From Azoarcus sp. DN11 (GTDB taxonomy: Bacteria; Pseudomonadota; Gammaproteobacteria; Burkholderiales; Rhodocyclaceae), in contig NZ_CP021731.1 of assembly GCF_003628555.1 (NCBI RefSeq), forward strand, positions 4,340,001 through 4,404,000: a stretch of DNA of 64,000 bases. The letters are read 5' to 3'. The notes under the pieces were generated by a model. The model did no database searches and had not been told where the DNA came from. It saw nothing but the letters and a program-made list of their open reading frames with translations. Shown in pieces: positions 33,602-48,922 of this stretch; position 1 is the first letter of the stretch; each line of letters opens with the position of its first letter. Both the position numbers and the translations under genes were made by a program.

Positions 33602-35014
33602 ATGGATCACGGCGCCAACCAATTCATCCAGAACCGCGTCTTCGACGAGATCCAGGTGGGCGACCGCGCCCAGCTCGTGCGCACGCTGCGGCCGGACGAC
33701 ATCCACCTCTTCGCGGTCATGTCGGGCGACGTCAATCCGACCCACGTCGACCCGGAATTTGCCCGCTCGGGCCAGTTCCGCGAGGTCGTCGGACACAGCA
33801 TGTGGGGCAGCACGCTGATTTCGACCATCCTCGGCACCGAATTCCCCGGCCCCGGCACCGTGTACGTCTCGCAGGGCCTGAATTTCCACCGTCCGATCAC
33901 GATCGGCGACACCCTCACGATCACGGTCGTCTGCCGCGAGAAGTTCGAACACGATCACCACATCGTGTTCGACTGCCTCGCGCTCAACCAGGACGGACTG
34001 AAGGTCATCGACGGCGTCGCCGAAGTGCAGGCGCCGACCGAGAAGATCAAGCGCGCGCGCGTCCATCTGCCCGCGGTGACGATCTCGGACCGGGAGCTGC
34101 GCTACGGCCACCTGCTGTCGATCACTGCCGGCAAGGAGCCGATCCCGATCGCCGTCGCCCATCCCTGCGACGCCGAATCGCTGCGCGGGCCGATCCAGGC
34201 CGCAGCAGCCGGCCTCGTCATTCCCGTGCTGGTCGGCCCCGAAGCGAAGATCCGCGCCGTCGCCGAACAGGAAGACATCGACCTGCACGGTGTGCGCATC
34301 GTCGACGTCGCCCACAGCCACCTGGCGGCCGAAACCGCCGTGGCGCTCGCGCGCGACGGCCACGTCGAGGCGCTGATGAAAGGCTCGCTGCACACCGACG
34401 AGCTGATGGGCGCGGTGGTCTCCAAGACGGCCGGCCTGCGCACCGCGCGTCGCATCAGCCACGTCTTCATGGCCGACGTCCCGACCTACTCGCATCCGCT
34501 GCTGATCACCGACGCGGCGATCAACATCGAGCCGACGCTCGAAGACAAGGTCGACATCATCCAGAACGCGATCGAGCTCGCCCAGATGATGGGCCTGCCC
34601 GAGCCCAAGGTCGCGATCCTGTCGGCGGTGGAAACCGTCACGTCGAAGATCCGCTCGACCATCGACGCCGCGGCGCTGTGCAAGATGGCCGACCGCGGCC
34701 AGATCAGGGGCGGCCTGCTCGACGGCCCGCTCGCCTTCGACAACGCCGTGTCGCTGGTCGCCGCCAAGACCAAGGGCATCCGCTCGCTGGTCGCCGGCAA
34801 CGCCGACATCCTCGTCGTGCCCGATCTCGAATCCGGCAACATGGTCGCCAAGCAGCTCGAATACCTCGCCAACGCGCTGATGGCGGGCGTCGTACTCGGC
34901 GCGCGGGTGCCGATCGTGCTCACGAGCCGCGCCGACACCGCCGAAACGCGCGCCGCTTCCTGCGCGATCGCGCAGCTGATGGCGCACAAGAAGCGCGAGG
35001 CGCGTCTCGCATGA
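33602..35014 (+). CDS. Bifunctional MaoC-like enoyl-CoA hydratase / phosphate acetyltransferase
   Basis: The 470-residue product has a MaoC-like hot-dog domain at about 1-140 (HLFAVMSGDVNPTHVDPEFA, the Asp-x5-His-type hydratase motif; VGHSMWGSTLISTILG). A PTA/PTB domain fills the rest (ALMKGSLHTDELMGAVV, HPLLITDAAINIEPTL). The C-terminal part exchanges acyl-CoA with acyl phosphate; with the acetate kinase gene that overlaps it (ATGA) it makes ATP from acetyl-CoA or the reverse. The fusion is common in beta- and alphaproteobacteria and known there as enoyl-CoA hydratase/phosphate acetyltransferase. Whether the hydratase part is active or only substrate-binding is open. It starts at the ATG at 33602. 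Confidence 0.9.
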   Translation: MDHGANQFIQNRVFDEIQVGDRAQLVRTLRPDDIHLFAVMSGDVNPTHVDPEFARSGQFREVVGHSMWGSTLISTILGTEFPGPGTVYVSQGLNFHRPITIGDTLTITVVCREKFEHDHHIVFDCLALNQDGLKVIDGVAEVQAPTEKIKRARVHLPAVTISDRELRYGHLLSITAGKEPIPIAVAHPCDAESLRGPIQAAAAGLVIPVLVGPEAKIRAVAEQEDIDLHGVRIVDVAHSHLAAETAVALARDGHVEALMKGSLHTDELMGAVVSKTAGLRTARRISHVFMADVPTYSHPLLITDAAINIEPTLEDKVDIIQNAIELAQMMGLPEPKVAILSAVETVTSKIRSTIDAAALCKMADRGQIRGGLLDGPLAFDNAVSLVAAKTKGIRSLVAGNADILVVPDLESGNMVAKQLEYLANALMAGVVLGARVPIVLTSRADTAETRAASCAIAQLMAHKKREARLA

Positions 35015-36195
35015 AGGCCGTACTCGTCATCAACGCCGGCTCGAGCAGCCTCAAGTTCGCGCTCTTTCCGGTCGAGCCGGCACTGGCCGAATCGCCCGCG
35101 CTGTCGGGGCAGATCGAGGGCATCGGCGCGACGCCGCTGCTGTCGGCCAGGGATGCGGGCGGCGACCGCTACCAGGAGCCCGTCCTGATTTCGGGCTGCC
35201 AGACCGAGCAGCATCGCGACGCCCTCAACCACCTGTTCCGCTGGCTCAGCACCCACAATCCCGCCCTCGACATCGTCGCGGCCGGACACCGCATCGTGCA
35301 CGGCGGCGAACTCTACAGCGCCCCGGTGGTGCTCAACGAGTTCGTGCTGCGCGATCTCGAAAGTTTCATCCCGCTCGCGCCGCTGCACCAGCCGCACAAC
35401 CTGCGCGCCATCCGCGCGGTCACCGCGCTCATTCCCGAAATCCCGCAGGTCGGCTGCTTCGACACCGCGTTCCACCGCACCCAGTCCGCGCTCGCGCAGG
35501 CCTTCGCGCTGCCGCGCGCGATCAGCGCGGAAGGCGTGAAGCGCTATGGCTTTCACGGACTCTCCTACGACTACGTCGCGCACCAGCTCCCCGACATCAT
35601 CGGCGAACGGGCGAACGGCGCGGTGCTGATCGCCCACCTCGGCAACGGCGCCTCGATGTGCGCGTTGCGCGAAGGCAAGAGTGTCGCCACCACAATGGGC
35701 TTCACCACCGCCGACGGCCTGATGATGGGCACGCGCACGGGCAGCCTCGACCCCGGCGTCCTGCTCTACCTGATGGAGCAGAAAGGCATGGACGCGAAGA
35801 CCCTGACCAACCTGCTGTACAAGGAATCCGGTCTGCTGGGCGTCTCGGGCATCAGCCAGGACATGCGCACGCTGCTCGCCTCGGACTCGGCCCATGCGCG
35901 CGAAGCCGTCGATCTCTTCTGCTACCGCATCGCACGCGAAATCGGTTCGCTCGCGGCGGCGGCCGGCGGACTCGATGCGCTGGTATTCACCGGCGGGATC
36001 GGCGAACACGCGGCGCCGGTACGCGAACGCGTCGCGCAACTGTCGGCGTGGCTGGGCGTGGCGATCGATCCGGAAGCGAACGGCGTCCATGCGCTGCGCG
36101 TCGACGCCCCGGACAGCCGCGTGGCAGTCGCCGTCGTGCCGACCAACGAGGAAGGCATGATCGCCCGCTACACGCTGGAGCGCCTCGCGCACTGA
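35011..36195 (+). CDS. ackA: Acetate kinase
   Basis: The 394-residue product has the kinase phosphate loop VLVINAGSSSLKF at the N-terminus, AGHRIVHGGELY, VAHLGNGAS-type (IAHLGNGASMCA) and GTRTGSLDPGVL, and the C-terminal FTGGIGEH. It interconverts acetyl phosphate and acetate with ADP/ATP. It is translationally coupled to the MaoC-Pta gene and is followed by a strong terminator, so the two form one operon. Propionate or butyrate could be alternative substrates. Confidence 0.95.
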   Translation: MKAVLVINAGSSSLKFALFPVEPALAESPALSGQIEGIGATPLLSARDAGGDRYQEPVLISGCQTEQHRDALNHLFRWLSTHNPALDIVAAGHRIVHGGELYSAPVVLNEFVLRDLESFIPLAPLHQPHNLRAIRAVTALIPEIPQVGCFDTAFHRTQSALAQAFALPRAISAEGVKRYGFHGLSYDYVAHQLPDIIGERANGAVLIAHLGNGASMCALREGKSVATTMGFTTADGLMMGTRTGSLDPGVLLYLMEQKGMDAKTLTNLLYKESGLLGVSGISQDMRTLLASDSAHAREAVDLFCYRIAREIGSLAAAAGGLDALVFTGGIGEHAAPVRERVAQLSAWLGVAIDPEANGVHALRVDAPDSRVAVAVVPTNEEGMIARYTLERLAH

Positions 36196-36218
36196 ACGCC
36201 GGCACGCGGGCAGCAAAA

Positions 36219-36240
36219 AGGGCGACCCGCGGGTCGCCCT
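36219..36240 (+). terminator. Rho-independent terminator of the pta-ackA operon
   Basis: Stem AGGGCGACCC / GGGTCGCCCT with a 2-base centre, preceded by A5 and followed by TTTT, lies 23 bp after the ackA stop. The A and T runs on both sides let it work in both directions. Confidence 0.85.
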
Positions 36241-36269
36241 TTTCATTTCACGCGGCCGAAACCGGATCG

Positions 36270-36332
36270 GCGCGGCAGGACCGGTTCGCCCATGAGGAAC
36301 CGGTCGACCTCACGGGCGCACTGACGCCCCTC
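36270..36332 (-). repeat. Duplicated copy of the gltD 3' end
   Basis: The minus strand here encodes [20 protein letters not shown], differing at only two positions from the last residues of GltD ([20 protein letters not shown], encoded by 36394-36453). The copy lies 124 bp downstream of the original and has no gene in front of it. It is a partial tandem duplication or what remains of a second gltD. Confidence 0.75.
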
Positions 36333-36390
36333 GCCCACGCGGGCCGGCCGGCCCGTGTCCGTCAACTCGCCCCCGAGGGCGATTCGCCGT

Positions 36391-37854
36391 TCAGCGTGGA
36401 AGAACCGTCTCGCCCATGAGGAATTGATCCACCTCGCGGGCGCACTGGCGGCCTTCGCGAATCGCCCACACCACCAGCGACTGGCCACGACGCACGTCGC
36501 CGGCCGCGAACACCTTGGCCGCGCTGGTCGCATAACAGCCCGCCCCATCGGTCGTCGCCTTGGCGTTGCCGCGCGCATCCTTCTCGACACCGAAGGCCTC
36601 GAGCAGCTTGCCGAGCGGATTCGTGAAGCCCATCGCGAAGAAGACCAGATCCGCCTTCACCTCGAACTCGGAACCGGCGATCTCCGACATGCGGCCGTCC
36701 TTCCACTCGAGGCGCACGGCCTTCAGGCCGGTGACCTTGCCGTCCTTGCCGAGGAACTCCTTCGTCGCCACGGCGAAATCGCGCGCGCAGCCCTCCTCGT
36801 GCGACGACGAAGTGCGCAGCTTGATCGGCCAGTACGGCCAGGTCAGCGCCTTGTTCTCCTGCTCGGGCGGCATCGGCATCAGCTCGAACTGCGTCACGCT
36901 CGCGGCACCGTGACGGTTCGATGTGCCGACACAGTCGGAGCCCGTGTCGCCGCCACCGATCACGACGACGTGCTTGCCTGCGGCCGAGATCGGGTTCGCG
37001 CCGTCGCCGGCCACCGCCTTGTTCTGCGGAATCAGGAACTCCAGCGCGAAATGCACCCCGGCGAGATCCCGGCCCGCCACCGGCAGGTCGCGCGGCACTT
37101 CCGAGCCCGCCGCGAGGACCACCGCGTCGAACGCCTTCTGCAGCGCCTCGGCGCTGACAAATTGCGTCGCATCGTTGACGATGCCGGGGACCGTCGAATC
37201 GGCGCCGACGATCACGCCGGTGCGGAAAGTCACGCCCTCGGCTTCCATCTGCGCCATGCGGCGATCGATCAGCCCCTTCTCCATCTTGAAGTCGGGAATG
37301 CCGTAGCGCAGCAGGCCACCGATGCGCCCGTTCTTCTCGAACACCGTCACGTCGTGGCCGGCACGCGCGAGCTGCTGGGCCGCGGCGAGGCCCGCGGGGC
37401 CCGATCCGACGACCGCGACCTTCTTGCCGGTCTTCGCGGCCGCCGGACGCGGCAGCACCCAGCCCTCTTCCCACGCCTTGTCGATGATCGCGTGCTCGAT
37501 CGACTTGATCCCGACCGCGTCCGAATTGATGTTCAGCGTGCACGCGGCTTCACACGGCGCCGGGCAGATGCGGCCGGTGAATTCGGGGAAGTTGTTGGTC
37601 GAGTGCAGGACCTCGATCGCCTCCTTCCACTGCCCGCGGAACACGAGATCGTTCCAGTCCGGGATGATGTTGTTCACGGGGCAGCCGTTGTTGCAGAACG
37701 GGATGCCGCAATCCATGCAGCGCGCGCCCTGCACCGCGGCCTCCGCGTCGCTCAGGCGCAGCACGAACTCCTTGTACTTCTTCACGCGCTCGGCAACCGG
37801 CTCGTAAGCCTCCGACAGACGCTGATACTCCAGAAAACCCGTGGGCTTGCCCAT
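36391..37854 (-). CDS. gltD: Glutamate synthase (NADPH) small subunit
   Basis: The 487-residue product has N-terminal Cys clusters for [4Fe-4S] ([32 protein letters not shown]) and two dinucleotide-binding motifs ([17 protein letters not shown] for [18 protein letters not shown] for NADPH). It passes electrons from NADPH to the large subunit. It lies 3 bp behind gltB on the same strand. A second degenerate copy of its last codons lies downstream at 36270-36332. Confidence 0.95.
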   Translation of the reverse strand: MGKPTGFLEYQRLSEAYEPVAERVKKYKEFVLRLSDAEAAVQGARCMDCGIPFCNNGCPVNNIIPDWNDLVFRGQWKEAIEVLHSTNNFPEFTGRICPAPCEAACTLNINSDAVGIKSIEHAIIDKAWEEGWVLPRPAAAKTGKKVAVVGSGPAGLAAAQQLARAGHDVTVFEKNGRIGGLLRYGIPDFKMEKGLIDRRMAQMEAEGVTFRTGVIVGADSTVPGIVNDATQFVSAEALQKAFDAVVLAAGSEVPRDLPVAGRDLAGVHFALEFLIPQNKAVAGDGANPISAAGKHVVVIGGGDTGSDCVGTSNRHGAASVTQFELMPMPPEQENKALTWPYWPIKLRTSSSHEEGCARDFAVATKEFLGKDGKVTGLKAVRLEWKDGRMSEIAGSEFEVKADLVFFAMGFTNPLGKLLEAFGVEKDARGNAKATTDGAGCYATSAAKVFAAGDVRRGQSLVVWAIREGRQCAREVDQFLMGETVLPR

Positions 37855-37857
37855 TTT

Positions 37858-42531
<4,674 letters not shown>

Positions 42532-42630
42532 CACGTTCTTCCTCGACACAACACGTTTGCCGGCAAACCGGCGTTGATCGGGCGACGGCAACGCCGCATG
42601 CAAATAACGCACCAAAATTGTGCAGGCGTC

Positions 42631-42661
42631 AAAAAAAGCCGGGTGCGCGCGCACACCGGCT
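42631..42661 (-). terminator. Terminator between dgt and gltB
   Basis: On the minus strand an AGCCGG...CCGGCT hairpin with a GTGCGCGCGCAC-like upper stem is followed by T7. It lies 117 bp past the dgt stop and 100 bp before gltB, so it separates the dgt transcript from gltBD, or attenuates entry into gltB. Confidence 0.75.
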
Positions 42662-42778
42662 CCTTTCGGCCAGTGTTGCACACACGGCCACTGCTTACCT
42701 TTCAGGCGGACTTAGAAATATACCCGCGCAAAACCCGTGTTTCAAGATTTTTTTGCAGCGCGGTAAGCCTATGATGCT

Positions 42779-43903
42779 TCAATGAATTTCGCCGACGGCG
42801 AAGAGGCGGCGGTGCTCTTTCATCGCGTAGCGGTCGGTCATTCCCGCGACGTAGTCGGCGATCGCGCGCGGCGTATCGGCGCGTGCGCGCACCTGGTACT
42901 GCGGCGGAAGCAGGCGAGGATCACTCATGAAGGCACCGAACAGGTCCTGGATGATGCGTCGGGCCTTGTCGGTCATCCGCAACACCTGATAGTGCGCGTA
43001 GAGGTTCTGCCGGAGGAAGGTCTTCAACTCGCGCAGCCGCGGCGCAAGTGCCTCCGAATAGGCGACCAGGCGCGCCGCACGGTGCACGTCGGCGAGAGAC
43101 TGCACGCCCGCCTGCACGATATTCGCGCGGGTCGTCGCAATCAGATCGAGCACCATCTCGTTGATCATGCGCCGGATCGTCTCGTGAATCAGCCGACGCC
43201 CGCCCAGCTCCGGCCATTGCGCCTCGGCATCGCGCCGCGCGCCGGCGAAGATCGCGATGTCGTCGAGCTGTTCGAGCGTGATCAGGCCGGAACGCAGCCC
43301 ATCGTCGATGTCGTGGTTGTTGTATGCGATCTCGTCAGCCAGATTCGTGAGCTGCGCCTCGAGGGACGGCTGCCCGCCCTCGAGGAAGCGCTGCCCCAGC
43401 TCGCCGAGTTCCCGGGCGCGTTCACGCGAACAATGCTTGAGGATGCCTTCGCGGGTCTCGTAACACAGGTTGAGCCCGTCGAACGCCGCGTAATGCTCTT
43501 CGAGCTCATCCACCGTCCGCAGCGACTGCAGGTTGTGTTCGAAGCCGCCGTAGTTCTTCATGCACGCATTGAGCGCATCCTGGCCGGCATGACCGAACGG
43601 GGTATGCCCCAGATCGTGGGCCAGCGCAATCGCTTCGACGAGGTCCTCGTTGAGCTGCAGCGCACGCGCCACGCCACGGGAAATCTGCGCGACTTCGAGG
43701 CTGTGCGTCAGCCGCGTGCGGAAAAGGTCGCCTTCGTGATTGACGAACACCTGCGTCTTGTATTCGAGGCGCCGGAACGAGTTCGAATGCACGATGCGGT
43801 CGCGGTCGCGCTGGAATTCGCTGCGGATGCCGGGCGCGGGCTCGGGATGAACGCGCCCGCGCGAGCTCGATTCGATAACGGCATAGGGCGCGAGCACGTT
43901 CAT
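42779..43903 (-). CDS. dgt: Deoxyguanosinetriphosphate triphosphohydrolase-like protein
   Basis: The 374-residue HD-domain enzyme has metal ligands in [10 protein letters not shown] (His67) and [15 protein letters not shown] (His96, Asp97), with a later Asp in [14 protein letters not shown]. It cleaves dNTPs to nucleoside and triphosphate. The length and the type 2 sequence match the beta/alphaproteobacterial group, not E. coli Dgt. Its start overlaps the aroB stop (ATGA), so it is the last gene of an aroK-aroB-dgt operon. Confidence 0.92.
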   Translation of the reverse strand: MNVLAPYAVIESSSRGRVHPEPAPGIRSEFQRDRDRIVHSNSFRRLEYKTQVFVNHEGDLFRTRLTHSLEVAQISRGVARALQLNEDLVEAIALAHDLGHTPFGHAGQDALNACMKNYGGFEHNLQSLRTVDELEEHYAAFDGLNLCYETREGILKHCSRERARELGELGQRFLEGGQPSLEAQLTNLADEIAYNNHDIDDGLRSGLITLEQLDDIAIFAGARRDAEAQWPELGGRRLIHETIRRMINEMVLDLIATTRANIVQAGVQSLADVHRAARLVAYSEALAPRLRELKTFLRQNLYAHYQVLRMTDKARRIIQDLFGAFMSDPRLLPPQYQVRARADTPRAIADYVAGMTDRYAMKEHRRLFAVGEIH

Positions 43904-44982
43904 GCGCAGCGTGCGTCGATGGCAGCCGCGATCGCCTCGGGCGTCGCATCGGCATGGATGACGGCCTGCCCGATGCCGCGCAACAGAATCAGGCGCAGGC
44001 GTCCCGCCTCCACCTTCTTGTCGTGCGCCATCAACTCGAGATAACGGTCCGCCCCCAGGCGCGGCCCCTGCACCGGCAAGCCGGCGCGCCGATGCAGCGC
44101 CTCGATCCGCGACACCTCCTCGGCCGGGAGCCACCCCAGCCGGCACGAAAGCTCTGCCGCCATCATCGTACCCGCCGCAACGGCCTCGCCGTGCAGCCAG
44201 ACGCCATAGCCCATGCCCGTCTCGATCGCGTGGCCGAAAGTATGGCCGAGATTCAACAGCGCACGCTCGCCCTGCTCGGTTTCATCCGCCGCAACGACCT
44301 CAGCCTTGTTGGCGCACGAGCGTTCGATGGCAAACGCCAGCGCCTCGGGCTCACGGGCCACCAGACGCTCGATGTTCGCTTCCAGCCAGACAAAAAACCC
44401 GGGATCCCTGATCAGCCCGTACTTGATGACCTCGGCGAGGCCCGCCGCCAGTTCGCGATCGGGCAGGGTGTCGAGGGTGCCGGTGTCGGCGAGCACCAGT
44501 CTCGGCTGGTAGAAGGCCCCGACCATGTTCTTGCCGAGCGGGTGATTGATCGCGGTCTTGCCGCCGACGGACGAATCCACCTGCGACAGGAGCGTCGTGG
44601 GAATCTGGATGAACGGCACGCCCCGCTGATAGGTCGCCGCGGCGAATCCCGTCATGTCGCCGATCACCCCGCCGCCCAAGGCCAGCAGCGTCGTCGAGCG
44701 CTCACAGCGCTCGGCGAGCAGGGTATCGAAGATCAGGTTGAGAGTTTGCCAGTTCTTGTGCTCCTCGCCATCCGGCAGCGTCACCGCATGAACGCGCACG
44801 CCACGCGCACGCAGTGCTGCCTGCAGTGAATCCAGATAGAGCGGCCCGACGACATCGTTGGTGACGATCGCCACGCGCGGCGTCTTGAGGAAGGGAAGAA
44901 TCAGCGAAGGATCGCCGAGCAGCCCGCGACCGATGTTGATCGGGTAGGAGCGGTCGCCCAGCGCCACGTTGAGAGTAAGCAT
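43900..44982 (-). CDS. aroB: 3-dehydroquinate synthase
   Basis: The 360-residue enzyme of the shikimate pathway has the NAD-binding region [20 protein letters not shown] (about 98-117). Active-site Lys and metal ligands lie in [20 protein letters not shown] and in [13 protein letters not shown]. It lies just after aroK and overlaps dgt. Confidence 0.96.
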   Translation of the reverse strand: MLTLNVALGDRSYPINIGRGLLGDPSLILPFLKTPRVAIVTNDVVGPLYLDSLQAALRARGVRVHAVTLPDGEEHKNWQTLNLIFDTLLAERCERSTTLLALGGGVIGDMTGFAAATYQRGVPFIQIPTTLLSQVDSSVGGKTAINHPLGKNMVGAFYQPRLVLADTGTLDTLPDRELAAGLAEVIKYGLIRDPGFFVWLEANIERLVAREPEALAFAIERSCANKAEVVAADETEQGERALLNLGHTFGHAIETGMGYGVWLHGEAVAAGTMMAAELSCRLGWLPAEEVSRIEALHRRAGLPVQGPRLGADRYLELMAHDKKVEAGRLRLILLRGIGQAVIHADATPEAIAAAIDARCA

Positions 44983-44983
44983 A

Positions 44984-45499
44984 TTACTTCTTGAAGTTCT
45001 CGATGGCCTTTTCGATCACGCGCACCATCCCGCCCGGATTGCCGCGACCGCCATCGACGATGACATCCGCGACGGCCCGATAAAGGGGATCGCGTTCGCG
45101 ATAGAGTTTCTCGATGCGCTCGCGCGGATTGGGGACCTGCAGCAACGGGCGACTGCGGTCGTGCCGGGTGCGCTCCCACAGAACCGGCGTCGGCACGTTC
45201 AGGTACACAACGATACCCCGTTCACCCATGAGCGCACGGTTTGCCGCACTGAGCACCGCTCCGCCGCCAGTGGCCAGCACGAGGTCGGACTCCTGGGTCA
45301 GTTCGTCGATGAGCTGCGTTTCACGCCGCCGGAACCCGTCCTCGCCCTCGATTTCGAAGATTGTCGAAACCTTGACGCCCGTGCGAGCTTCGATCTCATG
45401 GTCGCAATCGACAAAACGCATGTTATGGCGCCGGGCATACTCACGCCCCACCGTGGTCTTCCCGGCGCCCATCATGCCAACCAGAATCACTAACACCAA
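44984..45499 (-). CDS. aroK: Shikimate kinase
   Basis: The 171-residue kinase has Walker [10 protein letters not shown] at 8-16, the shikimate-binding [11 protein letters not shown] and RRRE, and the lid motif RSRPLL. No ATG fits the frame: the possible starts are TTG (45499), GTG (45496) and GTG (45490), and an ATG slightly upstream is out of frame and hits a stop at once. The start is therefore uncertain by a few residues. It is one base from aroB; pilQ ends 61 bp upstream, so it may be read from the pil transcript as in related species. Confidence 0.93.
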   Translation of the reverse strand: MVLVILVGMMGAGKTTVGREYARRHNMRFVDCDHEIEARTGVKVSTIFEIEGEDGFRRRETQLIDELTQESDLVLATGGGAVLSAANRALMGERGIVVYLNVPTPVLWERTRHDRSRPLLQVPNPRERIEKLYRERDPLYRAVADVIVDGGRGNPGGMVRVIEKAIENFKK

Positions 45500-45560
45500 A
45501 CCGGCATCCGATACGTAATGCCACCAACTATACAGGCGAACGGGCTCGCCCGTCTGCGGA

Positions 45561-47734
45561 TCACTTGAGCGTCAGGGCGTCGGACACGATGCGCGGCGTC
45601 AGGAAGACCAGCAGCTCGCGACGCGCCGATTGCGTCTTGGTCGAACGGAACAGCGCACCCAGGTAAGGGATCTCGCCCAGCAGCGGAACGCGATCGACGT
45701 TGCTTGTCTCTTCTTCCTCGAACACGCCACCGATCACGACGGTGCCGCCGTTCTCGACCATTACCTCGGTGGTCACGCTCTTCTTGTCGATCGGCGGATT
45801 GCCCAGGATGCTGCGCGAGAAGTCCGCCCGATCCTTGCTCACTTCCACCTTCAGCTGCACCCGGCCGTCGGGCGTGATCTGCGGGCGAACCTTGAGCATG
45901 AGTACCGCGTCCTTGAAGCTGACGGTAGGCGGCTCCGTGCCACTCGACGGCGTGACGTACGGAATCTCCTGACCCTGCTTGATCGTCGCCTCGACCTGGT
46001 TGGCCGTCAGGATGCGCGGGCTGGATACGACACGGCCGCGGCCATCCGACTCGAGCGCCGCCAGTTCAAGGTTCAGGAAGCGAGTAAGGGACTTGTTGAA
46101 GAGAGTCAGGTTCAGGGAACCGAACGGATTGTTCGGCAGGAAGCCCTTGCCGCTCACGGCGTCCTCGCCGACGCGCTGGATGATGGTGTTGATCGGCGCG
46201 TTGGCGGTGGTGTTGATCGCACCGGTAGCCGGGTTGACGCTGCTGAACTCGGACGAGCCGAAACCGATCCGGCCTCCTTCCCCAAGGCCCCGCGCACGAC
46301 GGTCGCCATAACCGAGCCGGACGCCCAGGTCGCGGGCGAAATCCTTGTTCGCCTCGACGACGCGCGCTTCGATCATGACCTGGCGCGGCGCGACGTCGAT
46401 TTCCTTGATGAGGCTCGCCACCGCCGCAAGACGATTTGCGACATCGGTGACAAACAGCCGGTTGCTGCGCTCATCGACGACGACGCTGCCGCGCTTCGAC
46501 AGCAAGGTCTGGTCCTTGCTCTTCAGGAAGGTGAAGATTTCCTTCGATTTGTGATAATTGATCAGGAAACTCTCGGTCTGCAGCGGCTCGAGGTCACCGA
46601 TCTGCGCCTTGGCTTCGAGCTGCAACTTCTCGCGCGTGGCGAGTTCCTCGCTGGGCGCGATCCAGATAACGTTACCGGATTTGCGCATGTCCAGACCCTT
46701 GGCCTGCAGGATGATGTCGAGCGCCTGGTCCCACGGCACATCCTTCAGACGCAAGGTCAGATTGCCCTGTACCGAATCGCTGGTGATGATGTTGAAGTTC
46801 GTGAAATCGGCGATGACCTGCAGCACCGAACGGACGTCGATGTTCTGGAAATTCAGCGAGAGCTTCTCGCCCTTGTACTGGCCACGGGCAGCCCCCTGGA
46901 CCAGCTTGTTCGGATCCTCGACGACGCGACGCACCTCCAGCACGAACTGGTTGTCGCTCTGGTAGGCGTTGTGTTCCCACTTGCCATTGGGCGTCACCAC
47001 CAGGCGGACGTTATCGCCCTGCTGCTGCGCGGTCATGGACGTCACCGGCGTGGCGAAATCGGTGACATCGGAGCGGCGGCGCAGATGTTCCGGCAGCGAG
47101 GTCTTCAGGAATTCGACCACGAGATTGCCGCCCTGCTGCCTGATGTCGATGCCCGCATCGGGATTGGCAAGCTGCACGACCACACGCCCCTCGCCGTCCT
47201 TGCCGCGACGGAAATTGATGTCGCGGATGCTGCTGCCGTCGACGGCCGCCGCGTCACGCTTGGGCGCCGCGAAATTGGCCATTGCCTGCGACACCGGCGT
47301 CGTCGTGGCACCGGCAGCGGCCGCGCCACCGAGGGATATGATGACGTCGCGGCCTTCGATGCGCGACTCGAAGGGCGTCACCCTGGAGACGTTCAGCACC
47401 AGCCGCGTACGGTCCCCGGACTGGACGATGTTTGCGCTGCGCAGATCGCCCTGGTCGATTGTCTGCACGTTCCGCCCCAGACCGTTGGTCGTGCCGGGAA
47501 AATCGAACGCGATCCTGGCGGGATTCGCAACGCTGAAACTCGCCGGAGGCGCGGCGAGGGGCTCCTTGAGCGTGAGCTTCAGGTGCACCTGCCCCCCTGC
47601 TGCAACACCTCCAGGTTTTCAATGCGATTGGTCGCGGCCTGGCTTGCAGGTGCCGTCTGGGCAAGTACGGCGGCGCCGGGAACAGCCAGGGTGAACGCCG
47701 CGACAAGCAGCGCAATCATGCGTTTGTTGTTCAT
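45561..47734 (-). CDS. pilQ: Type IV pilus secretin PilQ, frameshifted behind the signal peptide
   Basis: The main frame (from about 47590 down) holds an AMIN domain, a second AMIN-like part, the STN/N0 domain (LSLNFQNIDVRSVLQVIADF), N1 and the secretin beta-barrel (VVIGGVFEEEETSNVDRVPL, LLVFLTPRIV). It forms the outer-membrane pilus pore. The signal peptide and first strand (MNNKRMIALLVAAFTLAVPG, then NRIENLEVLQQGG) are in another frame, starting at 47734 with GGAGGC upstream and overlapping the pilP stop (ATGA). The frames join at a G6 tract (47592-47597): seven Gs would give QQGGQVHLKLTLKEP, as in homologues. So the gene is off by one base here, through phase variation, mutation or a sequence error. 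Confidence 0.9.
47592..47597 (-). repeat. G6 homopolymer at the pilQ frameshift
   Basis: Six Gs on the coding strand mark the point where the signal-peptide frame and the secretin frame separate. One added G restores one open frame of 724 codons from 47734 to 45561. Confidence 0.8.
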
Positions 47735-48246
47735 TTCCGTGCCTCCTGCTGGTCCTGCAGCAGCAATGTGCTGATGCGCTCGACCCAATCGCCGTTCATG
47801 TCCTCGACCAGTTCCTTGAGGGTGACTTCGGATTCCGTGATCGCGGTCACCAGTCCGAAATTCTGGCCCATGTAGTTGCCGACCCTGACCTGATGGAGGT
47901 TCTGGTCGGCCTTCACCAGCGCGTGCACCTTCCCTTTCTGCTTGATCACGCCGACGAGTTGCAGGGATTCGAGCGGATAGGTTTCGAGGGGCTCGCGCCG
48001 ACGGTCGAGGTCGGGGCCGCCGCGGCGGGATGTCTTGGTTTCGGGCTCGATGCGGCCCGGCACGAAGGGGTCGGAGGCGCCTTCGGCTTCATACTTCACG
48101 ACCGGGAGGGGCTTCATTTCGGGCAAGGGCTTGATCGTTCCGGTCATGCCTTTTTCCTGCTCGGCCATCCACCCCTGGATGTCCTCCTGGTCGCTGGAGC
48201 AGGCCGCCAGGAGGAGCGCGCTTGCAAGTATCAGAAGGCGTTTCAT
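47731..48246 (-). CDS. pilP: Type IV pilus lipoprotein PilP
   Basis: The 171-residue lipoprotein has lipobox LLLAAC (Cys16), a flexible Pro-rich linker (IKPLPEMKPLPVVKYEAEG) and a beta-sandwich PilP domain (YPLESLQLVGVIKQ, VRVGNYMGQNFGLVTAI). It links the inner-membrane PilMNO platform to the PilQ secretin. It starts 7 bp after the pilO stop, and its stop overlaps the pilQ start. Confidence 0.94.
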   Translation of the reverse strand: MKRLLILASALLLAACSSDQEDIQGWMAEQEKGMTGTIKPLPEMKPLPVVKYEAEGASDPFVPGRIEPETKTSRRGGPDLDRRREPLETYPLESLQLVGVIKQKGKVHALVKADQNLHQVRVGNYMGQNFGLVTAITESEVTLKELVEDMNGDWVERISTLLLQDQQEARK

Positions 48247-48253
48247 GGCGTTT

Positions 48254-48922
48254 TCACTTGCCTCCCTTTGTCTTCGCAGCCTTTTCCTGCGCTCGCTTCT
48301 GCGCCAGTTCCTCTTCGTCGAGATAACGATAGGTGATGGCCTTGGCCTCGAGCTTGAGCATGCCGTCCTTCTGCGCCTCGATCGCAACATTGTCGAGCGT
48401 GACGATACGCGGCATGCGTGCGACGTCCTCCGCAAATGCGCCGAGGTCGTTGTAGGCACCGACGATGCGTACATCGATCGGCATCTCCGCGTAGAAATCC
48501 TTGACCACATCGACGCCGGGCTTGAACAGGTCGAACTGCAGGCCACGGCCGACGCCCGCCTGGTTGATGTCGGAGAGCAGCGAGTCCATTTCAGCCCGGT
48601 TGGGCAACTGTTTCAGCAGTGCCCCGAACTGGCGGTCGATCTCTTCCAGCTGCAGCTTGTACGCATCGAGGTTCACCGCCTGCGCCTTCTTGTTCCGCCA
48701 GTCCTCGCGCAACTGCGCTTCTTCGGCCACGCGCTGATCGAGCAGCGAGACCTGATCGCGCCAGTCGAACCACCAGGCCAGGGCAAGTACGGCGGCGAGC
48801 AGGGCGACGAACACCGCGATGCGCGGCGCGAGGGGCCAGGCGCCCGGATCGTTGGGATCGAGCCCCTTGAAATCCTGCAAAAGGCGCTCGAAGTCGATAC
48901 TCTGGAGTTTGCCGAGCTTCAT
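48254..48922 (-). CDS. pilO: Type IV pilus inner-membrane protein PilO
   Basis: The 222-residue product has one helix (IAVFVALLAAVLALAWWF), a coiled coil (about 55-110) and a ferredoxin-like PilO domain (LFKPGVDVVKDFYAEMPIDV). It pairs with PilN. It has a Lys/Ala-rich tail. The start overlaps the pilN stop (ATGA). Confidence 0.95.
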   Translation of the reverse strand: MKLGKLQSIDFERLLQDFKGLDPNDPGAWPLAPRIAVFVALLAAVLALAWWFDWRDQVSLLDQRVAEEAQLREDWRNKKAQAVNLDAYKLQLEEIDRQFGALLKQLPNRAEMDSLLSDINQAGVGRGLQFDLFKPGVDVVKDFYAEMPIDVRIVGAYNDLGAFAEDVARMPRIVTLDNVAIEAQKDGMLKLEAKAITYRYLDEEELAQKRAQEKAAKTKGGK

